This document shows, piece after piece, positions 18,050-28,175 of a DNA stretch of 64,000 nucleotides (positions are counted from its first letter, which is position 1; each line of letters begins with the position of its first letter). The notes beneath the pieces were generated by a model, which saw nothing but the letters and a program-made list of their open reading frames with translations, did no database searches and was not told the DNA's origin. Source of the stretch: JAKPUX01 sp035353815 (GTDB lineage: Bacteria > Zhuqueibacterota > Zhuqueibacteria > Residuimicrobiales > Residuimicrobiaceae); contig DAOQAG010000004.1 of NCBI GenBank assembly GCA_035353815.1, positions 1-64,000 of the forward strand. The letters are read 5' to 3'. Both the position numbers and the translations under genes were made by a program.

Positions 18050-19030
18050 ATGGAGCGCATCATCATCGGCATTCATGGATTGGGCAACAAGCCCGCCCCC
18101 GGCCTGCTCCATGCCTGGTGGCGCAGGAGCCTCCATGAGGGATTCCGGGCGATCGGCCATCCCCGGCGCAACCTTCCCCTGGCCACGGTCTATTGGGCCG
18201 ACCTGCTGCACCGGGCCCCGGAAAATCCGGCCATCACCGACCCCAGGGATCCGCTCTTTCTCAAGGAACCCTACCGGCCCTCTTCCGGCAAGCCCTCCCC
18301 GCATGGCGCACCGGTGGGCCGGCGCATCATTGACCTGTTTGAAAAGCCGCTCAAGCGCATGGAGCTGGACGAAAACGGGACGGTCTGGAAACACCTCAAT
18401 GACTTGGTGCTGCGCAACTTTTTCCAGGAACTGGAGGCCTATTATGCCAACAGCCTGGAGATCGCCCCCGGCGCAGCGGTGCCCTACCGGGACATCGTCC
18501 GCAGGCGCCTGAGCACCATGCTGCAAGCCCACCGGGAAAAGGAGATCCTGCTGATCGCCCATTCCATGGGGTCGATCATCGCCTACGACGTTCTCACCCT
18601 TTGTGCTCCCGAGATCAGGATCCATACCCTGATCACCATCGGCTCGCCCCTGGGCATACCGTTCGTGATGCAAAAGATCCGCCAGGAGCAGAATCTGCCG
18701 CGCGGCGCCAGGCTCGCGGTGCCGGAGAACGTCGGCTGCTGGATCAATCTCGCCGATCCCGCCGACAAGGTAGCCTTCGACTGCCACCTGGGCGATGATT
18801 TCGCCGCCAACAGCCGGGCCGTTTTTGCCAGTGATGCCGCGGTCTTTAACGATTATGCCATTGATGGGGAACGCAACGCCCACAAGTCTTATGGCTACCT
18901 GCGCACTCCAGAGCTGGCCCTGACCTGTTTCGAGTTCCTGACGCAGGGCCAGAGTGCGGGCGCCATCCGCCGCAGTGATCTCCTGAATCGCCTCCGCGAT
19001 GGCGCGCTCCGGCTGCTACGCCTGGGCTAG
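18050..19030 (+). CDS. Alpha/beta hydrolase (lipase/esterase-like)
   Basis: 326 residues. IIIGIHGLGNKP is the first strand with the oxyanion HG motif; LLIAHSMGSIIAYDVL is the nucleophile elbow with Ser near 172, followed by ITIGSPLG as in class 3 lipases. Asp in INLADPADKV and a His near HKSYGYLRTPEL could complete the triad. No signal peptide is seen, so it is probably cytoplasmic. It begins five bases after the gap, so its ribosome site is not visible, but MERIIIGIHG looks like a true N-terminus. The substrate is unknown. Confidence 0.8.
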   Translation: MERIIIGIHGLGNKPAPGLLHAWWRRSLHEGFRAIGHPRRNLPLATVYWADLLHRAPENPAITDPRDPLFLKEPYRPSSGKPSPHGAPVGRRIIDLFEKPLKRMELDENGTVWKHLNDLVLRNFFQELEAYYANSLEIAPGAAVPYRDIVRRRLSTMLQAHREKEILLIAHSMGSIIAYDVLTLCAPEIRIHTLITIGSPLGIPFVMQKIRQEQNLPRGARLAVPENVGCWINLADPADKVAFDCHLGDDFAANSRAVFASDAAVFNDYAIDGERNAHKSYGYLRTPELALTCFEFLTQGQSAGAIRRSDLLNRLRDGALRLLRLG

Positions 19031-19036
19031 TTCTGC

Positions 19037-19060
19037 CAGTACCTCCCGGCCGGGTACTCT
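19037..19060. other. Hairpin between convergent hydrolase and argD genes
   Basis: AGTACC / GGTACT stem enclosing a CCGGCCGG core, in the 63-base space between the stop codons. It lacks a T tract on both strands, so it is only a possible terminator. Confidence 0.3.
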
Positions 19061-19093
19061 GGTGCATACCAGCGCCACAAGGGGCTCAGGCGG

Positions 19094-20258
<1,165 letters not shown>

Positions 20259-20266
<8 letters not shown>

Positions 20267-21137
20267 TTTTCAGAATCTCCGTGCCAATGCCTTTGGGAGT
20301 AAAGATCTCGAGCAGGAGGGAGTGGCGGATCCTGCCGTCGATAATGTGGCCCTTGTTGACGCCGAATTGCAGTGCGGCGAGGCAGGACTGCACCTTGGGG
20401 ATCATGCCGCCGCTGATAACCCCTTTGGTGATCAGCTCCTCGGCCTGGTCGCGGCTGATGGTGCTGATCAGGGTCTGCTCGTCGCCTTGCTCGCGCAGGA
20501 TGCCGGGGGTGTCGGTCATATAGACCAGCTTCCAGGCGCCCAGGGAGGAGGCGACCTCACCGGCAGCGAGATCGCCGTTGATGTTGTAACATTGAGCGTC
20601 GTCGTCGACGCCGACCGGGGCGATGACGGGAATCCGGCCCGCGTCGAGCAGCTCCTTCAAAAGATCGGCGTTAATGTAGCGCACCTGGCCGACGTAGCCG
20701 ATGTCGGTCTTGACGCCGTTGACCTCGGGCATGAGCCGGTCGACCTTGATCATCTGCCGGTCCCGGCCGGAGAGACCGACCGCTTCGCCCTGAAGATCGT
20801 TAAGCAGCGAAACGATCTGGGCATTGATCTTGTGCGCAAGTATATCCTCGACCAGATCCATCGTCTCCTTGTCGGTAACCCGCAGGCCGTTGACAAAACG
20901 CGGCGGGAGGCCGCGCCGCTTCATACCAGCGCTGATCGCCGGCCCGCCGCCGTGAATGAGGACCGGCTTGATGCCGATGAACTTCATAAAGACCACATCC
21001 TGGAGCACCTCGCGCATCGCGGTTTCACTCTCCATGATGCTGCCGCCGAATTTGATGACCATGATCTTGCCGCGGAAGGCCTGCATGTAGGGCAGGGCCT
21101 CCATCAAGACCCGGGCTTTTTCGATATACTTTTCCAT
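20259..21137 (-). CDS. argB: Acetylglutamate kinase
   Basis: 292 residues, an amino-acid kinase fold phosphorylating N-acetylglutamate with ATP. Marks: VIKFGGSIM, VLIHGGGPAIS, GLRVTDKETMDLVEDIL and GGMIPKVQSCLAAL. The N-terminal helix of about 25 residues (MEKYIEKARVLMEALPYMQ) before the first strand is the extension linked to hexameric, arginine-inhibited ArgB; feedback inhibition is therefore inferred. It lies between argJ (15 bases) and argD (overlap of 8). Confidence 0.96.
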
Positions 21138-21152
21138 GGTGACCCCTGTCCT

Positions 21153-22361
21153 TCAAGTGTGATATTCGGCATTGATCTTGACATAGTCGTAGGAAAGGTC
21201 CGAGGTATAGACCACCGCCGACTGGCCGCCGGTGAAGACATCGAGTTCGATGTCGATATCCTGCGGCGCCATCAACCCCTTCATCTCGCGGCGCGAGAGG
21301 AGCACCGGATTGCCACGCGAAAAGATGTAGGTGCCATTGATGCGCAGGTCCGCCTGGTCCGGATCGAATTCGACTCCCACCATGCCTGCCGCCGAGAGCA
21401 GCCGGCCCCAGTTGGGATCCTGGCCGAAGAGGGCGGTCTTGACCAGCGGGGAGTTGGCGATGCCCATGGCCATCCGCTTCGCCGCGGCCGCGCTTTCGGC
21501 ATGGCCGACAGCGATGGTGACGAATTTGGTCGCTCCTTCACCGTCGCGCACGATGGCCTTGGCCATGGCCAGCATCAGAGCGTCGAGCGCTGCAGCGAAC
21601 TGGGCCGCCTCGGGCGTATCCGGAAGGATCTCCGCATTGCCCGCCAGGCCATTGGCCATGATCAGGGCGGTGTCGTTGGTGCTGGTGTGGCCGTCGACGC
21701 TGATCATGTTGTAGCTTTTGTCCACCGCCGCGGTGAAGAGGCGGTCGAGCAGGGCATGGTCGATCGCCGCGTCGCAGGTGACAAAGGCCAGGGTCGTGGC
21801 CATGTTGGGCATGATCATCCCGGAACCCTTGGTGATACCGCACAGCGTCACCGGCCGGCCGCCGACCTCGAGGCGCAGCGTAAAGGCCTTTTCGATCGTG
21901 TCGGTGGTGAGGATGGCCTCGGCGCAGGCGGCGCCGCCCGCCACCGAGAGATGGCTGGCCGCACGCGCCACGGCTTTGCGCATCCGCGCCATGTCCAGAT
22001 AGTGGCCGATCACCCCGGTGCTGGCGGCGAGGATCAGCTCCGCGGGAACGCCGAGATGCTCGGCAGCGCAGGCGATGGTGTCATGGACATCGCGCAGGCC
22101 CTGCTCGCCGGTGCCGGCGTTGGCGTTGCCCGAGTTGACCACCAGGGCCTGGAGCTTCCCGCCGGACTTGTGCAGCGCGGCGATGCCGGCCAGCACCGGC
22201 GCGGCCTTGACACGGTTGGTGGTGAATTTGGCTGCACAGTGCGCCGGGACTTCACTCTTGATGAGACAAAGATCGCGGCGTTTGCGTTTGAAACCGGCAC
22301 GCACGGCGGCGGCGGTGAAGCCCTTGGCATCGGTGATCGTGGGATGGTCGAGAAAGTTCAT
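21153..22361 (-). CDS. argJ: Bifunctional glutamate N-acetyltransferase / ornithine acetyltransferase
   Basis: 402 residues. ArgJ transfers acetyl from N-acetylornithine to glutamate, closing the acetyl cycle; bifunctional forms also use acetyl-CoA. The self-cleavage site is visible in KGSGMIMPNMATTLAF, cut expected between Ala 188 and Thr 189. LVVNSGNANAGTGEQG and ILAASTGVIG in the alpha chain, and SVDGHTSTNDTALIMANG in the beta chain, are also typical. No separate argA or argE is in the window, which fits a cyclic pathway. It starts 12 bases after argC. Confidence 0.95.
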   Translation of the reverse strand: MNFLDHPTITDAKGFTAAAVRAGFKRKRRDLCLIKSEVPAHCAAKFTTNRVKAAPVLAGIAALHKSGGKLQALVVNSGNANAGTGEQGLRDVHDTIACAAEHLGVPAELILAASTGVIGHYLDMARMRKAVARAASHLSVAGGAACAEAILTTDTIEKAFTLRLEVGGRPVTLCGITKGSGMIMPNMATTLAFVTCDAAIDHALLDRLFTAAVDKSYNMISVDGHTSTNDTALIMANGLAGNAEILPDTPEAAQFAAALDALMLAMAKAIVRDGEGATKFVTIAVGHAESAAAAKRMAMGIANSPLVKTALFGQDPNWGRLLSAAGMVGVEFDPDQADLRINGTYIFSRGNPVLLSRREMKGLMAPQDIDIELDVFTGGQSAVVYTSDLSYDYVKINAEYHT

Positions 22362-22372
22362 GGGATGGTTCC

Positions 22373-22657
22373 TTATTTCAGACTCATGGTTTCATCCAGN
22401 NNNNNNNNNNNNNNNNNNNNNNNNNNNNNNNNNNNNNNNNNNNNNNNNNNNNNNNNNNNNNNNNNNNNNNNNNNNNNNNNNNNNNNNNNNNNNNNNNNNC
22501 CGCGCAGGGCGGGGAAGAGGTCGGAGAAGCGCTGGCCGGCGGGTTCGCGCACCGCGAGATGGGCGATCTCCACCCCGGGATGGCGGAGGAGGATTTTGAC
22601 CAGCTCGAAGCCGGTATAGCCTGAGGCGCCGACGATGGAGAGATTAGCCTTGTGCAT
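22373..22657 (-). CDS. argC: N-acetyl-gamma-glutamyl-phosphate reductase, interior lost in assembly gap
   Basis: The N-terminus MHKANLSIVGASGYTGFELV is the NADP-binding start of ArgC, and the last residues LDETMSLK match the usual ArgC ending (LDETxGL). Between them an unresolved gap removes about 280 residues including the catalytic Cys, so true length is near 340. ArgC reduces N-acetylglutamyl phosphate to the semialdehyde. GAGGAG lies seven bases before ATG. Its start region has been copied twice upstream (see repeat). Confidence 0.9.
   Translation of the reverse strand: MHKANLSIVGASGYTGFELVKILLRHPGVEIAHLAVREPAGQRFSDLFPALRXXXXXXXXXXXXXXXXXXXXXXXXXXXXXXXXXXLDETMSLK
22400..22499. other. Assembly gap (100 N) inside argC
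   Basis: Placeholder-length gap. The sequences on both sides read as the two ends of one ArgC protein, so the join itself appears right and about 0.85 kb is missing. Confidence 0.95.
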
Positions 22658-22703
22658 TGTTCTGCTCCTCGCGGCAGATCGAGGAAATGTTAACCCTGTG
22701 CAT
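22644..22703 (-). CDS. Candidate 19-residue leader ORF between argH and argC (second)
   Basis: Reads MHRVNISSICREEQNNAQG, again an ArgC-like start joined to an ArgH-like end, preceded by GAGGAG. Its stop overlaps the true argC start by 14 bases, the same overlap as at the other two junctions. Ribosomes leaving argH could therefore pass through two short ORFs before argC. No independent function is recognised. Confidence 0.4.
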   Translation of the reverse strand: MHRVNISSICREEQNNAQG

Positions 22704-22788
22704 CCTTCTTCTCCTCGCAGCAAGTCGCGGCGATGTTAATCGTGTGCATCGTTCTTCTCCTCGCGGTAGGTCGCGGCGATGATCCGGT
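22651..22788. repeat. Three imperfect 46-bp tandem copies of the argH/argC junction
   Basis: Units begin at 22651, 22697 and 22743. Each begins TGTGCAT and contains CTCCTCGC, which on the minus strand is a GAGGAG ribosome site followed by an ATGCACA start. The unit at 22743 overlaps the argH 3' end, the unit at 22651 the argC 5' end, and the middle one is extra. Each divergent copy keeps the ribosome site and start codon. Confidence 0.9.
22690..22749 (-). CDS. Candidate 19-residue leader ORF between argH and argC (first)
   Basis: Reads MHTINIAATCCEEKKDAQG. The first six residues mimic the ArgC N-terminus (MHKANLS); the rest mimics the ArgH C-terminus (IIAATYREEKNDAHD). GAGGAG precedes the ATG. 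Its start overlaps the argH stop by 14 bases, and its stop overlaps the next mini-ORF by 14 bases. It is probably a by-product of tandem duplication, but a role in translational coupling is possible. Confidence 0.4.
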   Translation of the reverse strand: MHTINIAATCCEEKKDAQG

Positions 22789-23959
22789 AGGCCTCCCGGA
22801 AGGGGACGCCCTGGCGCACCAGCTCATAGGCCTTTTCGGTCGCATAGAGTTCGGAAGTCATCGCCTCCTTGCAGCGCTCGGCGTCGACGCCGAGGTTCTG
22901 GATCACGAGCAGAGCCATCTGCAACGACTCGAGGGTGCTCTCCAGGCCGCGCATCAGGGCCTCCTTGGTGAGCTGCAGGTCACGGTGGTAGCCGGAGATC
23001 AGATTAAGGGTGGTTGCGCGTACCTGGGCCTCGCAGGCGGCCACATCGTGATACTTGGCGCGCAGCAGCTCGAGCACATCCGGATTCTGTTTTTGCGGCA
23101 TGATCGAGGAGCCGGTCATAAAGACCGCCGGCAGGGTGAAATAGCCGAATCCCGGCATGGTGAAGAGGATCAGATCCGTGGCCATGCGGTTGATGTCGGC
23201 CATCGCCTGCGCCAGGGCATGGAGAAGCAGGCCTTCGAACTTGCCGCGGCTGTTCTGGGCATAGATCGGGTTGTCCATAACCCGGGCGAAACCGAGCTCC
23301 GCGGTGGTCATCTGCCGGTCGAGGGGCAGCGGGACGCCATAGCCCGCGCCGGTGCCAAGAGGGTTTTGGTCGATCAATTGCACCGCGTTCTCGAGCAACT
23401 GCAGGTCGTCGGCAAAGGCGTTGCGAAAGGCCCCGGCCCACATACCGACGCTCGAGGGCATGGCCTTGCGCGTATGGGTGTAGCCCGGCAAGGGGACCGC
23501 TCCCCGCGCGGCGCTGAAAACCTCGAGGGTCTCCATCAGTTTGCGCAGCGTGGCGACGCCGAGGCCGGCCTGGTCGCGGCTGTAGAGACGCAGGGCGGTG
23601 AGAACCTGGTCGTTGCGGCTGCGGCCGGTGTGGATTTTTTTGCCCGCCTCGCCATAGTGCTGCACCAGATAATTTTCAATGGCCGTGTGGCCGTCCTCAT
23701 CCTCGGGGCGGATGACGAACGCGCCGCGCGCCTGCAGATCGCGGATCGCCTCGAGGCCGGCGATCAGTTCCGCCGCTTCCGCTGGGGTGAGCAGTCCGAT
23801 CCGGGCCAGCATCCGGGCATGCGCCGCGGAGGCGGTGCAGTCATAGGGCAGCAAGGTCAGGTCGAGCTGCGGATCCTTGCCGACGGTAAAGTGCTCCACC
23901 GCTCTGGCGATCGCCTGCTGCGAACCAGCCCCCGGTTGTTCATGTTGCCAGAGTTTCAT
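22736..23959 (-). CDS. argH: Argininosuccinate lyase
   Basis: 407 residues, shorter than the usual 450-460. It splits argininosuccinate into arginine and fumarate. Marks: HTGRSRNDQV, LPGYTHTRKAMPSSVGMWAG and the signature GSSIMPQKQNPD. In place of the usual N-terminal WGGRF segment it starts MKLWQHEQPG, and the C-terminal domain is trimmed; all core active-site motifs remain. AAGGAGC lies six bases before the ATG. It follows argG by 66 bases. Confidence 0.94.
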   Translation of the reverse strand: MKLWQHEQPGAGSQQAIARAVEHFTVGKDPQLDLTLLPYDCTASAAHARMLARIGLLTPAEAAELIAGLEAIRDLQARGAFVIRPEDEDGHTAIENYLVQHYGEAGKKIHTGRSRNDQVLTALRLYSRDQAGLGVATLRKLMETLEVFSAARGAVPLPGYTHTRKAMPSSVGMWAGAFRNAFADDLQLLENAVQLIDQNPLGTGAGYGVPLPLDRQMTTAELGFARVMDNPIYAQNSRGKFEGLLLHALAQAMADINRMATDLILFTMPGFGYFTLPAVFMTGSSIMPQKQNPDVLELLRAKYHDVAACEAQVRATTLNLISGYHRDLQLTKEALMRGLESTLESLQMALLVIQNLGVDAERCKEAMTSELYATEKAYELVRQGVPFREAYRIIAATYREEKNDAHD

Positions 23960-24025
23960 GATGCTCCTTGCGGCGCTGCGCCGGCGTGCAGCAGTGCAGC
24001 GCCTGAAGAAAGATCCTGCACACCC

Positions 24026-25276
<1,251 letters not shown>

Positions 25277-25372
25277 AACCGACCTTTCTAAGGTGAAGAG
25301 GTGAAGGATACGCTGGTGCCGGCTGCCAAGGCGGCCGGCGGCAACACAATCGTTGGCGACCGGGAAAAGGGA

Positions 25373-25852
25373 TCAGAGGCGTTCGCGCAGCTCGGGAAGG
25401 CGCTCCAGCAGGGCCTGTCTGAATCGCTGCGGCGCAAGGCCCTCAGTCAGAACGATGAGCAGGGTGTCGTCGCCGGCGACCGTGCCGACGATCTCGGGCA
25501 TCCTCAAGCTGTCGATGAGCAGGCCGATGCTCGGGGCGAAAGAGGGCAGGCTCTTGAGCACAGCGAGATTGCCGGAAAAATCGAGCGAACGGCAGCCGTG
25601 CAGCGGCGAGGTATCGGGCTGCGCAGCGGAGGCGTCGACGGGGGAGGAGCCGCCGGGGAGAGCATAGAGATAGCCGCGGAGGGGATCGGGAACCCGCAGG
25701 ACCCGCAGCGCGAGCAGATCGCGCGAGAGCGTGGCCTGGGTTGCGGCGAAGCCCAGCGCCTGCAAGGCTGCGAGCAGTTCATTCTGGCTGGCGATGGGGC
25801 GCGACTCGATCAGCTCGCGGATGGCGGTATGGCGGTCATTCCTGTTTTTCAT
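25373..25852 (-). CDS. argR: Arginine repressor
   Basis: 159 residues. The N-terminal winged helix (about 1-70) has SQNELLAALQALGFAATQAT followed by LSRD, the classic ArgR recognition region; the C-terminal part GTVAGDDTLLIV forms the hexamer and binds arginine. It is the first gene of the arginine operon, so it is probably self-regulated. The ATG has no ribosome site upstream (only AT-rich operator DNA), which suggests leaderless translation. Confidence 0.94.
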   Translation of the reverse strand: MKNRNDRHTAIRELIESRPIASQNELLAALQALGFAATQATLSRDLLALRVLRVPDPLRGYLYALPGGSSPVDASAAQPDTSPLHGCRSLDFSGNLAVLKSLPSFAPSIGLLIDSLRMPEIVGTVAGDDTLLIVLTEGLAPQRFRQALLERLPELRERL

Positions 25853-25865
25853 GCATAAATATACA
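25852..25865. promoter_or_regulatory. ARG box 1, overlapping the argR start codon
   Basis: TGCATAAATATACA fits the TGNATAnnTATnCA core of ArgR operators and is itself nearly palindromic. It touches the first base of the argR start codon. Its partner lies 20 bases away centre to centre, about the two-turn spacing used by ArgR hexamers. Confidence 0.78.
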
Positions 25866-25871
25866 ATATAA

Positions 25872-25885
25872 TGTATAAATATGCA
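25872..25885. promoter_or_regulatory. ARG box 2 upstream of argR
   Basis: TGTATAAATATGCA is the mirror image of box 1. Together the two boxes form a near-perfect inverted repeat that probably overlaps the promoter of the whole arg operon. Confidence 0.78.
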
Positions 25886-25897
25886 AACACTTTTTCA

Positions 25898-25926
25898 TAA
25901 AAAACGAGGGCGGGGAACCGCCCTCG
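25898..25926 (-). terminator. Intrinsic terminator after the TPR gene and its 40-bp repeats
   Basis: On the minus strand CGAGGGCGG / CCGCCCTCG with a four-base loop is followed by six T. It separates the TPR transcript from the argR promoter. Confidence 0.88.
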
Positions 25927-25940
25927 TGCGGAGAAGCTGT

Positions 25941-26140
25941 GGATGGGGCCGGCAGGATGGAGCCGTGGCTGGGGCCCGCCGCATGGGGCCGGCCGGATGG
26001 AGCCGTGGCTGGGGCCCGCCGCTTGGGGCCGGCTGGATGGAGCCGTGACTGGGGCCCACCGCATGGGGCCAGCAGGATGGAGCCGTGACTGGGGCCCACC
26101 GCATGAGGCCGCCGATCGAGGCCGCCGGTTGGAGCCGGTC
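25941..26140. repeat. Four 40-bp tandem repeats plus a decayed fifth
   Basis: Units start at 25941, 25981, 26021 and 26061, each containing GGATGGAGCCGTG and CTGGGGCCC; the fifth from 26101 has diverged. They lie between the TPR stop codon and its terminator, so they are transcribed as a 3' untranslated segment. There are no variable spacers. Confidence 0.92.
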
Positions 26141-26150
26141 GTGCTCCGGT

Positions 26151-27434
26151 CTAGAGTTTCGCCGCGGCCTTGTTGGTGGCTTTGGTGATCAGTTTTTTGG
26201 CTTCATTGGCCTTTTTACTGGTGGGGTAGAGGTCGACGACCATCTGATAATATTCAATGGCTTTGCGGTGCTCTTTCAGTTTTTCCTGGAGGAGGTTGCC
26301 GGCCTGGATCAGCAGTTGCGGCGCTTTTTCATCCGCGGAGTAGAGTTTGGAGATCCGGGCATAGCTATCGGCGGCCTTGAGATAGTCTTTCAGGTTGTCG
26401 GCGTAGAGGTCCCCTTCGAGTTCGAGAGCCCGGGCGCCGCGGGCATCCGCCGGATAGCTTTTGAGGATCTCGTCGTAGGTGGCGAGGGCCACGTCATACT
26501 GCTTCAGTTTCTTATCCTGGAGGCTGGCGATGGAGAAGAGGACCTCGACGGCCCGTTCGTCCCTGGGCCAGCCGGTGACCAGTTTACGGTAGGCTTCGAT
26601 GGCGCCGGTATAGTCCTTGAGCTTTTGTTCCTTGATCTGGCCGATGGTATAGGAGGCTGTTGGTGCCAGGTTGCTCTCCGGGTAGTGGGCGAGGATGCGG
26701 GTGCAGCGGGCGATGGCATCCTCATGCTTGCCGATGCGTCCCGTAAGCAATTGCGCTTCCTGATAAAGGGCGTAGGGGAGCTGGGGATCGTCGGGAAAGA
26801 GCTCCGAGAGTTTCCGGTAGCTGTAGATCGCCGGCCATTCCTGATTGAGGCGGGCATAGAGATCCCCGGTCCATTCGAGCACCGGGTACAGGAGGGAATC
26901 GTTGGGGAAGCGGCTGATGTAGCTGGTAGCTTCCGCAAGGGACCAGTCATAGAGGCGGGGCTGGTCCAGATCCCGGAGCAGTTTCAGATAGGCGCGCCAG
27001 CGTTCGCTGACCGTGGCGTCGAAAGCGGTGCCATAGACTGCGGACTCGAGCACGGCCTTTTTGGGCGCAAAGGCCGGTTCTTTGGCGAGAATCGCCTGGA
27101 TCATGTCCCGGCAGTCGGTTTCGCGGGCGCTGCGGGGGTAGAGGTAGAGGGTTTTGTAGGCGGCGGCGAGCGCCTCATTTTTCTTGCCCTTTTCCAGATA
27201 GACCTGGGCGAGCAGGCCGACGGCATCCGCCGCGCGCGGATCGTCAGGGAAGGTCTGGCCGAAGGCGGTCAGCTCGGCGATCAGAAAATCCGCGGTATTA
27301 CCCTCGTTGCGGTCGTGCACCGCCAGGAGGTATGGATAAAGCCTCTCGGCCGTATATTGGGCTTGCGCCTCTTGTCCCAGCCCGTTGCACAGCATGGCCA
27401 ACAGGATCGCCAGGAACAGCACTCCTTTTTTCAT
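26151..27434 (-). CDS. Exported TPR-repeat protein
   Basis: 427 residues with a signal peptide (1-25, AQA|QY). About ten tetratricopeptide-like units follow (AAYKTLYLYPRSARETDC, AIYSYRKLSELFPDDPQLPY, AIEAYRKLVTGWPRDERAVE, AIEYYQMVVDLYPTSKKANE), as in YbgF, BamD and similar periplasmic scaffold proteins. It probably assembles or organises envelope proteins. GAGGAG is seven bases before the chosen ATG; the frame is open upstream but lacks a signal. The last 20 residues are Lys/Ala-rich. Confidence 0.85.
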   Translation of the reverse strand: MKKGVLFLAILLAMLCNGLGQEAQAQYTAERLYPYLLAVHDRNEGNTADFLIAELTAFGQTFPDDPRAADAVGLLAQVYLEKGKKNEALAAAYKTLYLYPRSARETDCRDMIQAILAKEPAFAPKKAVLESAVYGTAFDATVSERWRAYLKLLRDLDQPRLYDWSLAEATSYISRFPNDSLLYPVLEWTGDLYARLNQEWPAIYSYRKLSELFPDDPQLPYALYQEAQLLTGRIGKHEDAIARCTRILAHYPESNLAPTASYTIGQIKEQKLKDYTGAIEAYRKLVTGWPRDERAVEVLFSIASLQDKKLKQYDVALATYDEILKSYPADARGARALELEGDLYADNLKDYLKAADSYARISKLYSADEKAPQLLIQAGNLLQEKLKEHRKAIEYYQMVVDLYPTSKKANEAKKLITKATNKAAAKL

Positions 27435-27584
27435 GTAAAGACTCCTCGATGTGGTGAGATTTTTTCCCCTGACCGTGCGGGTGCGGCGATGACGCCGCAT
27501 GGTATGGTCTTGATGGCACCCCGACCCCTGAATGGAAGTACCCTATAGTTTATCTATTTTTTTTCAGGAGATCAAGGCCGATTT

Positions 27585-28151
27585 TCACTGTCCGCCGCCG
27601 GTCGGGGCCGGCTTGTAGCCCGAAAAGGAGAAGGTGAAAGGCTCGGTGCGGAGATAGCCGGTCTTGTCGAAGAGCTTGATCGTAGCTTGCATCATAAAGG
27701 TTTCGGGGCGGGATTTGATCAGGCCCTCGACGGGCACACTGCCGGAATAGTCGAGAAGATCGAGCAGGCTGCGGCCGTCCTCGAGGGTCAGATACCAGTA
27801 GATCTTGAGCGCGCAGCGGCCGCCGGGATCAATGGTGAGCGTGCTGCCGGTGAAACGGCTCGGCGGGGCGAAATGCTGATTGTTGATCTTCAGGTCCACC
27901 CGGATATCCGGGTGATTTTTCCACCATACCGTCGCCTGGCCGTTGACGGCAACCGGCGCCTGGAAAGTTTCCGTGTAGATATTTTCGATGATGAAGACAA
28001 ATTCCATGAACAGACCGCTTGCATACATGCCCTGGGTGTAAATGACATCGCTGATCGCCAGGGTATTCTGCGGCTCCTGGCGCGGGGGCAGGCTTTCATC
28101 GCAGGCCAGGCCGAGCCATGGCAAGAGCAAAAGGAGGAGGCGTTTTCGCAT
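27585..28151 (-). CDS. Lipoprotein encoded after the TonB-dependent receptor
   Basis: 188 residues. MRKRLLLLLLPWLGLACDE has a lipobox (LGLA|C). The remainder reads as beta strands (MEFVFIIENIYTETFQAPV, ALKIYWYLTLEDGRSLL, TIKLFDKTGYLRTEPFTFSF), suggesting an Ig-like or lipocalin-like surface domain; no family is recognised. It starts 24 bases after the receptor stop, so the two are probably co-transcribed, and it could be the receptor's ligand-binding partner. It is not SusD-like. Confidence 0.72.
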   Translation of the reverse strand: MRKRLLLLLLPWLGLACDESLPPRQEPQNTLAISDVIYTQGMYASGLFMEFVFIIENIYTETFQAPVAVNGQATVWWKNHPDIRVDLKINNQHFAPPSRFTGSTLTIDPGGRCALKIYWYLTLEDGRSLLDLLDYSGSVPVEGLIKSRPETFMMQATIKLFDKTGYLRTEPFTFSFSGYKPAPTGGGQ

Positions 28152-28175
28152 ACGGCGGTCTACCTTCCGGCGCGT

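Noticed and set aside
20322..22619. 765-residue plus-strand ORF across argB and argJ
   Set aside because: Antisense shadow of clear arginine-pathway genes; it also runs through the N gap.
25941..26140. CRISPR or coding repeat protein
   Set aside because: Perfectly tandem 40-bp units without spacers; 40 is not a multiple of three, and the apparent ORFs lack ribosome sites.
27585..28151. SusD-type partner of the TonB receptor
   Set aside because: Only 188 residues and beta-rich; SusD proteins are about 500 residues and helical.
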